From assembly GCA_902795215.1 (NCBI GenBank), contig CADBKG010000006.1, positions 1-51,156 on the forward strand: a DNA stretch of 51,156 nt. Direction: 5' to 3'. Both the position numbers and the translations under genes were made by a program. Positions within the stretch are counted from its first letter, which is position 1. Each line of letters begins with the position of its first letter. This DNA is from an uncultured Erysipelotrichaceae bacterium (lineage in GTDB: Bacteria > Bacillota_I > Bacilli_A > RF39 > UBA660). Positions 8,792-16,776 of this stretch are shown here, piece by piece. The notes below the pieces were generated by a model. It worked only from the letters and a program-made list of their open reading frames with translations, was not told the DNA's origin and made no database searches.

Positions 8792-10920
8792 AACAGGAAC
8801 TAAAAAAAGATTTTATTAAAAGAATAGAAGAGTATGTAGAAAATGAAGATAAGGTCTTAATATATAAAGCTCTTGATTTTGCATGCGATAAATTATCAGG
8901 ATATAAAACATATGATAAAAAAGCTTATATTAATCATATTCTTAGAAGCACTATTACATTAACTAAATTACATAGTGATAGAGATACTATAATAAGTGGA
9001 TTAATTAATTGGGTACCAGTATTAAATGAGAACATAACACTTGATGATATTGAAAAAGAATTTGGTAAAGATGTTAAAAAAATAACTGCAAGTTTAATGA
9101 AAATTAATAAACTAAAACTTCAAAAAGATGATGCAGAGTCAACAATGTATTTAAGAAAAGTACTTGTTGGACTTTCTACAGATGTTAGAGTAATTATTAT
9201 TAAACTTGCTGAAAGATTAGATAACTTAAAATATGTGTATACAAAACCAAGTGATGCACAAAAACAAAAAGCTTTAGAGACAGAGAATGTTCTTATTCCA
9301 ATTGCACATAGATTAGGTATTAACTATATTAAAAGTGAATTAGAAGATTTATGTTTGAAATATTTAAGACCAGAAATATACAAAGAGATAGAAGAAGAAC
9401 TTGATACAACAAGAAATGAGCTTACTGCAAGACTTGAAGAAATGAAAGATGAACTTTCTGATATGATAGCAGAAAATAACATCAAATTTAGAATAAAAGC
9501 TAGAGTTAAGAGTGTTCATAGTATATATTCAAAACTTTCTAAAGGTAAGAAGATGAGTCAAATATATGATATACTTGCTCTTAGAATTATTACAAATAGA
9601 GTTAGTGATTGTTATCAGATTATAGGACTTATACATGCAAAATATAAATCTTTACCTAATAGATTTAAAGATTATATAGCAAAACCAAAAGAAAATATGT
9701 ATCAAAGTTTGCATACTGGAATAGTTGGTCAAGATGGAAGTATTTTTGAAGTTCAAATAAGAACAGAAGAAATGGATGAAATCGCAGAGCATGGTATCGC
9801 AAGTCACTGGTCATATAAAGAAAAAGGTTCTAAAATGATCCAAAATTTAATGGAACAAAAATTAGAGATTTTTAGAAGCTTAATGGATATAAATGATGAT
9901 AAACAAGAAGTAGAAGATGATTTTAAAGACAATTTCATAAATGAGATGATATATGTTTATACACCAAAAGGGGATGTACTAGAACTTCCAATAGGTTCAA
10001 CTCCCGTAGACTTTGCATATAAGGTTCATTCACATGTAGGTGATACCATGGTTGGGGCATTTGTAAATGATCAGATGGTTCCAATAGATACAAAGCTTAA
10101 AAATGATGATATAGTTAGTATTAAAACAAGTAATAATTCGACTCCAAAAAAAGAATGGCTTAACTTTGTTAAAACTAATCAAGCGAAAAATAAAATTAAA
10201 GCTTTCTTTAGTAAACAAGATAGAGAAAAATATATTGAAAAAGGTGAAGAATTATTAGAAAGAGAAATTAGAAAAAGAAAATGGAGTATTAACGATACTT
10301 TAACTAAAGATAATATTAATAAATTAGTTAGTACGTTAAAATTAAAAGATTATGAAGATCTAAAATTAAGTGTTGGATCTCTAAGATATACAGCAAGTTA
10401 TGTTATGAGTCTTCTTGTTGAAGATAAACATGATATTTCAGATGTAATACTTGAAAAAATAACTTCTCATGTAAAAGATACTAATAATTATAAAAATGAT
10501 ATTATTGTCGCTGGATGCGATGATATATTAGTAACAATTGCCAATTGTTGTAAACCAGTATATGGTGATGAAATAGTTGGCTATATAACTAAAGGCAGTG
10601 GAGTATCGATTCATAAAAAAGATTGTCCAAATGTTAGAGAAAAAAATGATAGAATTGTAAGCGTATCTTGGAACAATAATAAAGAAGTTGAAAATTATAT
10701 AGCAAGATTACTTGTAAAAACTGATAATGATGACAATAATGTTCTAGATATAGTAACAAAATGTAGTCAAAGAGGATTATCAATCGAATCTATAAATACA
10801 AATAATAATATAGATTATGAAGTTCTTGTTAAAGTACCAAATGTTGATAAACTATCTCAATTTATGGTTGATTTAAAAGAATTGAAATTTGTTAAAGAAG
10901 TTGAGAGAGTTAATAAATAA
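8788..10920 (+). CDS. rel: Long RelA/SpoT homologue with intact synthetase and degenerate hydrolase domain
   Basis: 710 aa, starting at a GTG that overlaps the comN stop. Domains in order: HD hydrolase (1-190), (p)ppGpp synthetase (about 225-345), TGS (about 395-455, YVYTPKGDVLELP), helical and zinc-finger-like part (NCCKPVYGDEIVGYI... HKKDCPN, about 585-625), and ACT (about 640-710). Synthetase residues are kept: RFKD at 292-295 (the RxKD form seen in Gram-positive bifunctional enzymes), D261 in YDILALRI and E321 in EVQIRT. The hydrolase site is not: HDVVED becomes NWVPVL (74-79) and the ADRLHN helix becomes AERLDN (141-146); only H50 of the usual set remains. It should make but not degrade (p)ppGpp. 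Family is certain; loss of hydrolysis is inference from missing residues. Confidence 0.95.
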   Translation: MKQELKKDFIKRIEEYVENEDKVLIYKALDFACDKLSGYKTYDKKAYINHILRSTITLTKLHSDRDTIISGLINWVPVLNENITLDDIEKEFGKDVKKITASLMKINKLKLQKDDAESTMYLRKVLVGLSTDVRVIIIKLAERLDNLKYVYTKPSDAQKQKALETENVLIPIAHRLGINYIKSELEDLCLKYLRPEIYKEIEEELDTTRNELTARLEEMKDELSDMIAENNIKFRIKARVKSVHSIYSKLSKGKKMSQIYDILALRIITNRVSDCYQIIGLIHAKYKSLPNRFKDYIAKPKENMYQSLHTGIVGQDGSIFEVQIRTEEMDEIAEHGIASHWSYKEKGSKMIQNLMEQKLEIFRSLMDINDDKQEVEDDFKDNFINEMIYVYTPKGDVLELPIGSTPVDFAYKVHSHVGDTMVGAFVNDQMVPIDTKLKNDDIVSIKTSNNSTPKKEWLNFVKTNQAKNKIKAFFSKQDREKYIEKGEELLEREIRKRKWSINDTLTKDNINKLVSTLKLKDYEDLKLSVGSLRYTASYVMSLLVEDKHDISDVILEKITSHVKDTNNYKNDIIVAGCDDILVTIANCCKPVYGDEIVGYITKGSGVSIHKKDCPNVREKNDRIVSVSWNNNKEVENYIARLLVKTDNDDNNVLDIVTKCSQRGLSIESINTNNNIDYEVLVKVPNVDKLSQFMVDLKELKFVKEVERVNK

Positions 10921-10982
10921 AGAATAAAAACTTGCTTTTTATTAATAATATTAATATAATTAACTTAGGAGGAAATGGTAAT

Positions 10983-11756
10983 ATGGCTAAAAGTAAAAAG
11001 AAAGGGAATAATATAATTGCATATGTTTTATTTGCACTTATAGTTATTGGATTAATATGTTTTATAGTTTTTAGAAATAAAGACGATAAGAATGTCAAAT
11101 CGACTAAAGACGCATTAGAAAAAGAAACTGTAATAGAAAGAGATTCTGTATTTTACCTAAATAAAGATAAAAAAGCCTATTTAAAATTTTATGAAGGTGG
11201 AGCATATGAATATACTTATTATAATAGTAAAGGAAAGATAGAAAAAGAAACTGGTTCATATGTTATTGATGAAGGTGGTCTATCTGCGACAATTGGTTAT
11301 GAAACTAAAGCTGAAGTAATGGGTGACTTTGTTGAGATTAAACCAATTAAAGAAAAAAATAAAAACAAATATAAATATCAAAATTATGTAGATGCTAATA
11401 AAATGGAAGCATTATATAAAAAGATTGAAAAGAAAGTAGTTGCCCAAACAAAGGAACTTGAAAATAACAAAAAGAATGCAAAAACAGAACAAGTTGACGT
11501 AAATATTAAAGAATGTTATAGATATAAAGAAGGAATTAATATGACATATGAAAATGAACTTATTTGCATTATTGATAAAGATATATATTTAGAAAATTAT
11601 AAAAAGAGCAAATGTAAAATTGATGAAGATAATAAATTTGGTAATTATGCCAACGGAAATGGAACATGCGAAAAAGACCATGTTGCAAGTACAGGATACT
11701 ATAAATTTGATTTAATAAACGATTATGATTTATTAGTTGTATATGCTCAATTATAA
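10983..11756 (+). CDS. Membrane-anchored hypothetical protein, paralogue C
   Basis: 257 aa from ATG 10983, which follows TTAGGAGG; an upstream in-frame ATG at 10932 has no ribosome binding site and lies in the rel terminator region. A basic N-terminus and one membrane helix (AYVLFALIVIGLICFIVF) precede a domain sharing the A/B pattern (AYLKFYEGGAYEYTYYNS...GSYVIDEGGLSATIGY). A lysine-rich linker and a C-terminal domain with four cysteines (KECYRY, LICIID, SKCKID, GTCEKD) follow. Function unknown. It is probably exported and disulfide-containing. Confidence 0.75.
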   Translation: MAKSKKKGNNIIAYVLFALIVIGLICFIVFRNKDDKNVKSTKDALEKETVIERDSVFYLNKDKKAYLKFYEGGAYEYTYYNSKGKIEKETGSYVIDEGGLSATIGYETKAEVMGDFVEIKPIKEKNKNKYKYQNYVDANKMEALYKKIEKKVVAQTKELENNKKNAKTEQVDVNIKECYRYKEGINMTYENELICIIDKDIYLENYKKSKCKIDEDNKFGNYANGNGTCEKDHVASTGYYKFDLINDYDLLVVYAQL

Positions 11757-11757
11757 T

Positions 11758-11786
11758 TTGACTTAAATTTATAAAAATGATAATAT
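11758..11786 (+). promoter_or_regulatory. Promoter of the tyrS T-box transcript
   Basis: TTGACT at 11758-11763, 17 bp, TAATAT at 11781-11786. It starts 2 bp after the preceding stop codon and predicts transcription from about 11793. Confidence 0.75.
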
Positions 11787-11792
11787 AATAAA

Positions 11793-12000
11793 CATTAAAA
11801 AGCGATTCATTTGAAGTAGTTAATTTCATATGATTTATAGAGAGTCTATGGTTGGTGGAAATAGATAAAATGAAATTAATGAATTACGTTTGATGATTTT
11901 AAACGGGTAGTTTCGTTATAAACTAATAAGGTAAATTTATTTTACGAATAAAGGTGGTACCACGTGACTCACGTCCTTTTGGATATGGGTCACTTTTTAT
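11793..12000 (+). promoter_or_regulatory. T-box leader (tRNA-Tyr sensing) with terminator
   Basis: The T-box core AAGGTGGTACCACG lies at 11951-11964 and is followed by a terminator: GTGACTCACGTCC, TTTT, GGATATGGGTCAC (11964-11993) and a T run. Upstream, TTAATTTCAT and ATGAAATTAA pair to form stem I, and the specifier position just after the latter reads TAC (11885-11887), a tyrosine codon. Uncharged tRNA-Tyr should favour the antiterminator and let tyrS be transcribed. The downstream gene confirms the amino acid. Confidence 0.92.
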
Positions 12001-12018
12001 TTAGAAAGGGAGATTAAA

Positions 12019-13212
12019 ATGACATTTTTTGAAGAATTAAAATGGAGAGGTCTTATTAAAGATATGACCAACAATGAAGATTTTGAAGAAAAACTAAACA
12101 AAGGAGGAATGATATTCTATTGGGGAACAGATCCAACCGCGGATAGTTTGCATATAGGACATTATTCATCACTTCTTATGGCTAAAAGACTTATGTTACA
12201 TGGACATAAACCAATACTTTTAATTGGTGGTTCTACTGGAATGATAGGTGATCCAAGACCAACTGCAGAAAGAGAAATAATTGATAAAGAAGAAGTGTTT
12301 AAAAATGCAGAATGTTTAAAAAAACAAGTTGCAAGTATAGTTGGAGAAGATGTTGAGTTTGTTAATAACTATGACTGGACTAAAGATGTAACATTCTTAG
12401 ATTTTCTAAGAGATATTGGTAAATACATAAATGTTAATTACATGCTTAGTAAAGATATTATTAAAAGAAGGCTTGATACAGGAATTACTTATGCTGAATT
12501 TTCATATACATTACTTCAAGCTTTTGACTTTTTAAAATTATTTGAAAGTAAGAATTGTGAACTTCAAATTGGCGGATCAGACCAATGGGGTAATTTAACA
12601 AGTGGTGTTGAATTAATTGGTAAAAAACTAGGTAAAGAAGCATATGCTTTTACAATGCCTTTAATACTTGACGCAACGGGTAATAAATTCGGAAAAAGTG
12701 AAGGTAATGCTTTATGGCTAGATATCAATAAAACTTCTGGTTATGATATTTATCAATATTTAATTAATTCTAGTGATGAGAAAGTTGAAGAATACTTAAA
12801 AGTATTTACATTCTTATCAAGAGAAGAAATTGAAGATATTATGAAAAAACATAAAGAAAAACCTGAGGATAGACTTGCTCAAAAAACACTAGCATACGAA
12901 TTTGTAAAAGATCTTCATGGCACAGAAGAAGCTGATGCTGCTAAAAATAAAAGTGAAGCACTATTTGGAAAGATGGATACAGATTCACTTGAAATAGAAG
13001 AAATAGAAGCTAAAGTTGGTTCTAATATATTAGATGTTTTAGTTTCGGCAGGTATTACACCTTCTAAATCAGAAGGAAGAAGACTTGTAACGCAAGGTGG
13101 AATAAGTGTAGATAGCGAAAAGATACTTGATCCTAACTTCATAGTAGAAAATGAAGTAGTAGTTATTCAAAAGGGTAAAAAAGTATTTAAGAAAGTAAAA
13201 CTAACAAAATGA
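12019..13212 (+). CDS. tyrS: Tyrosyl-tRNA synthetase
   Basis: 397 aa class Ic synthetase. The N-terminal Rossmann fold has TDPTADSLHIGH with HIGH at 45-48, a tyrosine-binding and QIGGSDQWGN segment in the middle, and KFGKS as the KMSKS loop near residue 225. The C-terminal part is an S4-like RNA-binding domain (SEGRRLVTQGGISVD). Length fits the bacterial TyrS group. The start follows AAAGGGAG. Expression is controlled by the T-box upstream. miaA begins inside its stop codon, linking tRNA-Tyr charging with tRNA modification in one transcript. Confidence 0.97.
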   Translation: MTFFEELKWRGLIKDMTNNEDFEEKLNKGGMIFYWGTDPTADSLHIGHYSSLLMAKRLMLHGHKPILLIGGSTGMIGDPRPTAEREIIDKEEVFKNAECLKKQVASIVGEDVEFVNNYDWTKDVTFLDFLRDIGKYINVNYMLSKDIIKRRLDTGITYAEFSYTLLQAFDFLKLFESKNCELQIGGSDQWGNLTSGVELIGKKLGKEAYAFTMPLILDATGNKFGKSEGNALWLDINKTSGYDIYQYLINSSDEKVEEYLKVFTFLSREEIEDIMKKHKEKPEDRLAQKTLAYEFVKDLHGTEEADAAKNKSEALFGKMDTDSLEIEEIEAKVGSNILDVLVSAGITPSKSEGRRLVTQGGISVDSEKILDPNFIVENEVVVIQKGKKVFKKVKLTK

Positions 13213-14057
13213 TAATAGTTGTAACAGGTCCAACTGCTTCAGGTAAAACCAAACTATCAGAAATCTTAGCCAAAAAGTATAATGGAATTATTATAAATGC
13301 TGATTCGATGCAAGTTTATAAAAAACTTGATATAGGCACCGCTAAAGTTAAAAAAGAAGAAATGGAAGATGTTCCTCATTATTTATTTGATATTTGTAAT
13401 CCAGAGGATGAATATAGTGTATATGATTATCAAAGAGATGCTCGTAAAATAATAGATGAAAATAAGAATAAAACAATTATTTTAGTAGGTGGAACAGGAT
13501 TATACATAAAAGCAGCTTTATTTGATTATAAATTTGAAGAGCAAGAAGAAAAAGAGACTTATGATGATTTAACTAATGAAGAGTTATATAATATGGCAAA
13601 AGAAAAAGGATATGATATTCATATAAATAATAGAAGAAGACTTATTAATGCACTAAACAAAAAAGAGCAGTCTAATAACAAAAATGATTTATTATATGAT
13701 GCAGTATTTATAGGTCTTAAACCTGATAGAAGTATTCTTTATGAAAAAATCAATAATAGAGTAGATGAAATGATAAAAGAAGGTCTTATAAATGAAGTAG
13801 AAACTCTATATAAAGAATATGGAAATGTTAAATCATTAAAATCTGGGATTGGATATAAAGAAATAATTGATTATTTAGATGGTGAAGTGACTTTTGAAAC
13901 AGCAGTTGAACTAATTAAAAAAAGAAGCAGACATTATGCTAAAAGACAATTCACTTGGTTCAATAATCAAATGGATATGAAATGGTTTAAAACGGATTAT
14001 GATAACTTTGATAATACAATAAAAGAAGTTAATAATTACTTAGAAAAAATCATTTAA
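13209..14057 (+). CDS. miaA: tRNA dimethylallyltransferase
   Basis: 282 aa. The P-loop GPTASGKT is at 7-14, followed by INADSMQVYKKLDIGTAK, PHYLFDI and a GGTGLYIKA motif, all typical of MiaA. The enzyme adds dimethylallyl to A37 of tRNAs reading UNN codons, which include tRNA-Tyr. It is slightly shorter than the roughly 300-aa norm but complete, ending with the RHYAKRQFTWF motif. ATG overlaps the tyrS stop by 4 nt (ATGA), so translation is probably coupled and miaA shares the T-box control. Confidence 0.96.
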   Translation: MIIVVTGPTASGKTKLSEILAKKYNGIIINADSMQVYKKLDIGTAKVKKEEMEDVPHYLFDICNPEDEYSVYDYQRDARKIIDENKNKTIILVGGTGLYIKAALFDYKFEEQEEKETYDDLTNEELYNMAKEKGYDIHINNRRRLINALNKKEQSNNKNDLLYDAVFIGLKPDRSILYEKINNRVDEMIKEGLINEVETLYKEYGNVKSLKSGIGYKEIIDYLDGEVTFETAVELIKKRSRHYAKRQFTWFNNQMDMKWFKTDYDNFDNTIKEVNNYLEKII

Positions 14058-14067
14058 CTTCTTTTTG
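14021..14067 (+). terminator. Intrinsic terminator overlapping the end of miaA
   Basis: AAAAGAAGTTAA at 14021-14032 pairs perfectly with TTAACTTCTTTT at 14054-14065 across a 21-nt loop. The 5' arm is coding sequence. Confidence 0.7.
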
Positions 14068-14116
14068 TTTGGTTGAATTTGAGATTAGAATATAATATAA
14101 TTTATATGTGATGTTT

Positions 14117-15289
14117 ATGAAAAAGAAAATAACAATAGGATTATTTGTTGATTCATTTTTTCCTATGATAGATGGTGTTGTTTCAGTCGCAGATAACTAT
14201 GCAGTAAGACTTGGAAAATACGCGAATGTAATAGTTTTTGCACCTAGATATGATAAAAATTATGATGATAATAAGATTCCATATACTGTTGTAAGATGTA
14301 AAAGTTATAAACTACATTTTATAGATTATTCTTTAAGCACTCCTAAATTAGATTATAAATTTTTAAAAAAGTTGGATAGTTATAATTTAGATATAGTGCA
14401 CATCCATTCTCCATTTATGATGGGAAGAATGGGGCTTACATATGCTAAAAAAAGAGGAATACCTGTAATTGGAACAATGCATTCTCAGTTTAGACAAGAT
14501 TTTTATAGAGCGACTAAAAATAAATACTTATCAGAAAAACTAAATAAAAAAATGGTAATTGAACCATTTGAAAAATGCACTAAATGCTATGCTGTTAATC
14601 ATGAAATTGCGAGAATATATCATGAGGAATATGGATATAAAGAAATGCCAGAAGTACTTGGAAATGCAACTGAAATGAAACCTGCAAATAAAAAAGAAGC
14701 AAGAAACTACATAAATGAAAAGTATCATTTAGATGATAATCAAAAAGTACTTTTATTCGTAGGTAGAATCAATGCTCTTAAAAATATTTACTTTATAGTT
14801 GATGCTTTAAAAGAATTAAAAAAGATAAGCGATATTGATTTTAAAATGCTTTTTGTTGGAAGTGGACAAGATGAAGAAAAACTAAAAGAATATATAATTA
14901 AAAATAAATTAAGTAATAACATAATTATGTGTGGTAGGGTAGCGAATAGGAAAAAATTATCATACTATTATCAAAGGGCAGATTTATTTTTATTCCCATC
15001 TTTATATGATGCATCATCAATTGTTCAAATAGAAGCTGCATCACAAAAAACGCCAACTTTATTTATAGAAGGCGCTGCAACTATAGGTAGTATTAAAAAT
15101 AACATTGATGGATTTATATCAGAGGATAACTATAAAGCATACGCTCTTAAAATAAAAGAAATAATGGAAGATGAAAAACTATATAAAAAAGTTTCAAACG
15201 AAGCTTATAAAAAAGTATATATAACTTGGGATAAACAAATAAAAAATGTATATAATGAGTACTTAAAAGTAATAGATGAAAATTCTTAA
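14117..15289 (+). CDS. GT4-family glycosyltransferase, possibly diacylglycerol glycosyltransferase
   Basis: 390 aa with a two-domain GT-B fold. The N-terminal domain has GLFVDSFFPMIDGVVSVADN and VHIHSPFMMGRMGL. The C-terminal domain has LFVGRINALKNI, a nucleotide-sugar site and the donor EX7E-like region SLYDASSIVQIEAASQ. The closest functional picture is a lipid glucosyltransferase (glycolipid or lipoteichoic anchor synthesis), which shares FVDTFYPMxDGV and HIHSPF, but the acceptor is not provable here. GTG 14108 and ATG 14111 are in frame, but TGTGATG is the better ribosome binding site for ATG 14117, with a TATAAT ending at 14101. The small gene after it follows by 9 bp. Confidence 0.85.
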   Translation: MKKKITIGLFVDSFFPMIDGVVSVADNYAVRLGKYANVIVFAPRYDKNYDDNKIPYTVVRCKSYKLHFIDYSLSTPKLDYKFLKKLDSYNLDIVHIHSPFMMGRMGLTYAKKRGIPVIGTMHSQFRQDFYRATKNKYLSEKLNKKMVIEPFEKCTKCYAVNHEIARIYHEEYGYKEMPEVLGNATEMKPANKKEARNYINEKYHLDDNQKVLLFVGRINALKNIYFIVDALKELKKISDIDFKMLFVGSGQDEEKLKEYIIKNKLSNNIIMCGRVANRKKLSYYYQRADLFLFPSLYDASSIVQIEAASQKTPTLFIEGAATIGSIKNNIDGFISEDNYKAYALKIKEIMEDEKLYKKVSNEAYKKVYITWDKQIKNVYNEYLKVIDENS

Positions 15290-15298
15290 GGAGATATA

Positions 15299-15622
15299 AT
15301 GAAAATAAATACTGATATACTTAAATCTTATAAAGATCCATTTGGAAATAAAAAACAATACAACGAAGGTTATAGATTAGTTTATTTTTATGATGATAAC
15401 AAATATGAAATAGGCGCTTATAGTAATAATATTGAAAATTTTATGTATGAATTTTCAAAAGCAGAAGAAACGCCATTTGATAGCTCTATACCAGCTTTTA
15501 TATCAACGTCTGATTTGTTAAAAAAATTACTTGAAGAAAAAAATGATGTAAAATCAATTGCAATATATAATATAGATGGAACCCTTGTTGATGAAGAGCC
15601 TAATTTTAGTCATGAAACTTGA
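15299..15622 (+). CDS. Hypothetical protein, 107 aa
   Basis: A soluble acidic protein with TAAGGAG 6 nt before ATG, lying 9 bp after the glycosyltransferase gene and so in its operon. The sequence (for example YRLVYFYDDNKYEIGAYSNN) suggests an alpha/beta domain with no membrane segment or known catalytic motif. Its last codons contain the -35 hexamer of the promoter for the structured RNA. I do not recognise a family. Confidence 0.7.
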   Translation: MKINTDILKSYKDPFGNKKQYNEGYRLVYFYDDNKYEIGAYSNNIENFMYEFSKAEETPFDSSIPAFISTSDLLKKLLEEKNDVKSIAIYNIDGTLVDEEPNFSHET

Positions 15623-15647
15623 TTTTTTTCATAAAATATAGTATAAT
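15619..15647 (+). promoter_or_regulatory. Promoter of the large structured RNA
   Basis: TTGATT at 15619-15624 (overlapping the upstream stop codon), 17 bp, TATAAT at 15642-15647. The predicted start is near 15654. Confidence 0.75.
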
Positions 15648-15653
15648 GTCACT

Positions 15654-16160
15654 TGTGTGGTGCATTATGCTAGTCATTATACTGTTTGAAGATGGGGCTA
15701 AAAATCCATCAATTGTAAAATGACACTTTATATATGTGCTTTGGTTGCCCAAACTGGGGTGCATTTATAATTTAAGATTTAAGGATAAGTGCAATGGCAT
15801 GCATCTGATAATTCCTTTTATCACGTCAATTTAGTAGAATAATATAATAACTTACATGATGTGAGTGGTTCTTCTGGGATTCACGATTACTATAGTGATG
15901 AAACTAGAACTGCAAAAGCATATAAGGATAGTCACTAATGTTTGGGAAAACCTCTAGCGTGTATATATTACAAGTATTAAAGTGCGGACTAAGTGGCAAT
16001 CGAGCAGCTAGCAATAGTTTTTTGGTTTAAAGCGAAAGCGCCGAGGAGTAATCCGAGGTATCCAAAAAGAGAAATTCAGCTCGACCAAAGCCGTAAAGTT
16101 GATTTGTAATATACCATACAACTGTAATTACTTTAGCCTGTTGGTTAAAGTTTTTATTTT
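15654..16160 (+). ncRNA. ole: OLE-like large structured RNA (about 505 nt)
   Basis: The stretch has no usable reading frame, is much less AT-biased than its surroundings, and has a promoter in front and a terminator behind. Seen helices include: TATATTACAA (15964-15973) with TTGTAATATA (16104-16113), closing a 130-nt domain; inside it TTTTTGGT (from 16018) with ATCCAAAAA, carrying two GNRA hairpins, GC-GAAA-GC (16032-16039) and GGA-GTAA-TCC (16045-16054); GATGG/CCATC near 15690-15710; and ATTAC-TATA-GTGAT near 15886-15899. OLE RNA is about 600 nt and is usually encoded just upstream of oapA; the next gene here has the features of OapA. RNase P RNA, tmRNA and SRP RNA signatures are absent. The OLE name rests on size and partner, not on an alignment. 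Exact ends are inferred from promoter and terminator. Confidence 0.68.
16131..16160 (+). terminator. Intrinsic terminator of the structured RNA
   Basis: CTTTAGCC, loop TGTT, GGTTAAAG (8 pairs, one G-U), then TTTTTATTTT. A second, weaker hairpin with a T run follows at about 16164-16195. Confidence 0.85.
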
Positions 16161-16201
16161 GTTAAAAAAAGGTGTAAAACAACCTTCTTTTTTTATGAAT
16201 G

Positions 16202-16230
16202 TTTACAAAAAAACAAGAATTTAGTAAAAT
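16202..16230 (+). promoter_or_regulatory. Promoter of the OapA-like gene
   Basis: TTTACA at 16202-16207, 17 bp, TAAAAT at 16225-16230. This gives the protein gene its own promoter, separate from that of the RNA. Confidence 0.65.
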
Positions 16231-16248
16231 ATTAATAGAGAGGTCAAA

Positions 16249-16776
16249 ATGAAAAACGAAAACAAAAAATGGATTATAACAGTATTTATATTAACATTTA
16301 TATTATCAGTATTATTTAGTGCTACATCTAATTTAATTGCAGAAAGTTTTAATAATGTAGTTTTATTAATAATACTTCTTATAACCATAGGAATAGGAAT
16401 ACTCCTTGATGTAGTAGGGACAGGGACTATAAGTGCTAGAGAAGCTACATTTCATTCACTTAGTTCTAAAAGAGTCCATGGGGCTAGAACAGCAGTATTT
16501 ATGATTAAAAATTCTAGTAAAGTATCTTCAATATGTAATGATATAGTTGGAGATATATGTGGCATAATTTCTGGTTCAATTGGAACTATGCTTGCAATTA
16601 GTATAAGTACGACATATGGTTTTAGTAATACAATAGTAAGTATTATTCTTGCAGCATTTATTTCTTCTATGACTGTTGGTGGTAAAGCAATTTTTAAACA
16701 GGTCGCAATTAAAAATGCAAATAAAATAGTTTTAAGGGCTGCTAAAATAGTATCGTTTTTTGGAGGAGAGAAATGA
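16249..16776 (+). CDS. oapA: OLE-associated protein A-like membrane protein
   Basis: 175 aa with four hydrophobic segments: about 9-27, 37-56, 100-120 and 126-145. A basic cytosolic loop lies between the second and third (SAREATFHSLSSKRVHGAR). D98-IVG-D102 is a DxxxD motif, and it overlaps G101xxxG105 and G105xxxG109 helix-packing motifs. OapA, the protein that holds OLE RNA at the membrane, is a roughly 20-kDa four-helix protein encoded right after the RNA, with conserved DxxxD and GxxxG. The loop plus helices also recall the DUF21/CNNM magnesium transporter fold. GAGAGG precedes ATG. The next gene starts inside its stop codon. Identification depends on the RNA next door being OLE. Confidence 0.7.
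   Translation: MKNENKKWIITVFILTFILSVLFSATSNLIAESFNNVVLLIILLITIGIGILLDVVGTGTISAREATFHSLSSKRVHGARTAVFMIKNSSKVSSICNDIVGDICGIISGSIGTMLAISISTTYGFSNTIVSIILAAFISSMTVGGKAIFKQVAIKNANKIVLRAAKIVSFFGGEK

Noticed and set aside
15654..16160. RNase P RNA, tmRNA or SRP RNA as the identity of the structured RNA
   Set aside because: None of the conserved cores (the GAGGAAAGTCC region of RNase P, tRNA-like ends of tmRNA, or the SRP GNAR/GGAA hairpin) was found, and size and neighbour fit OLE better.
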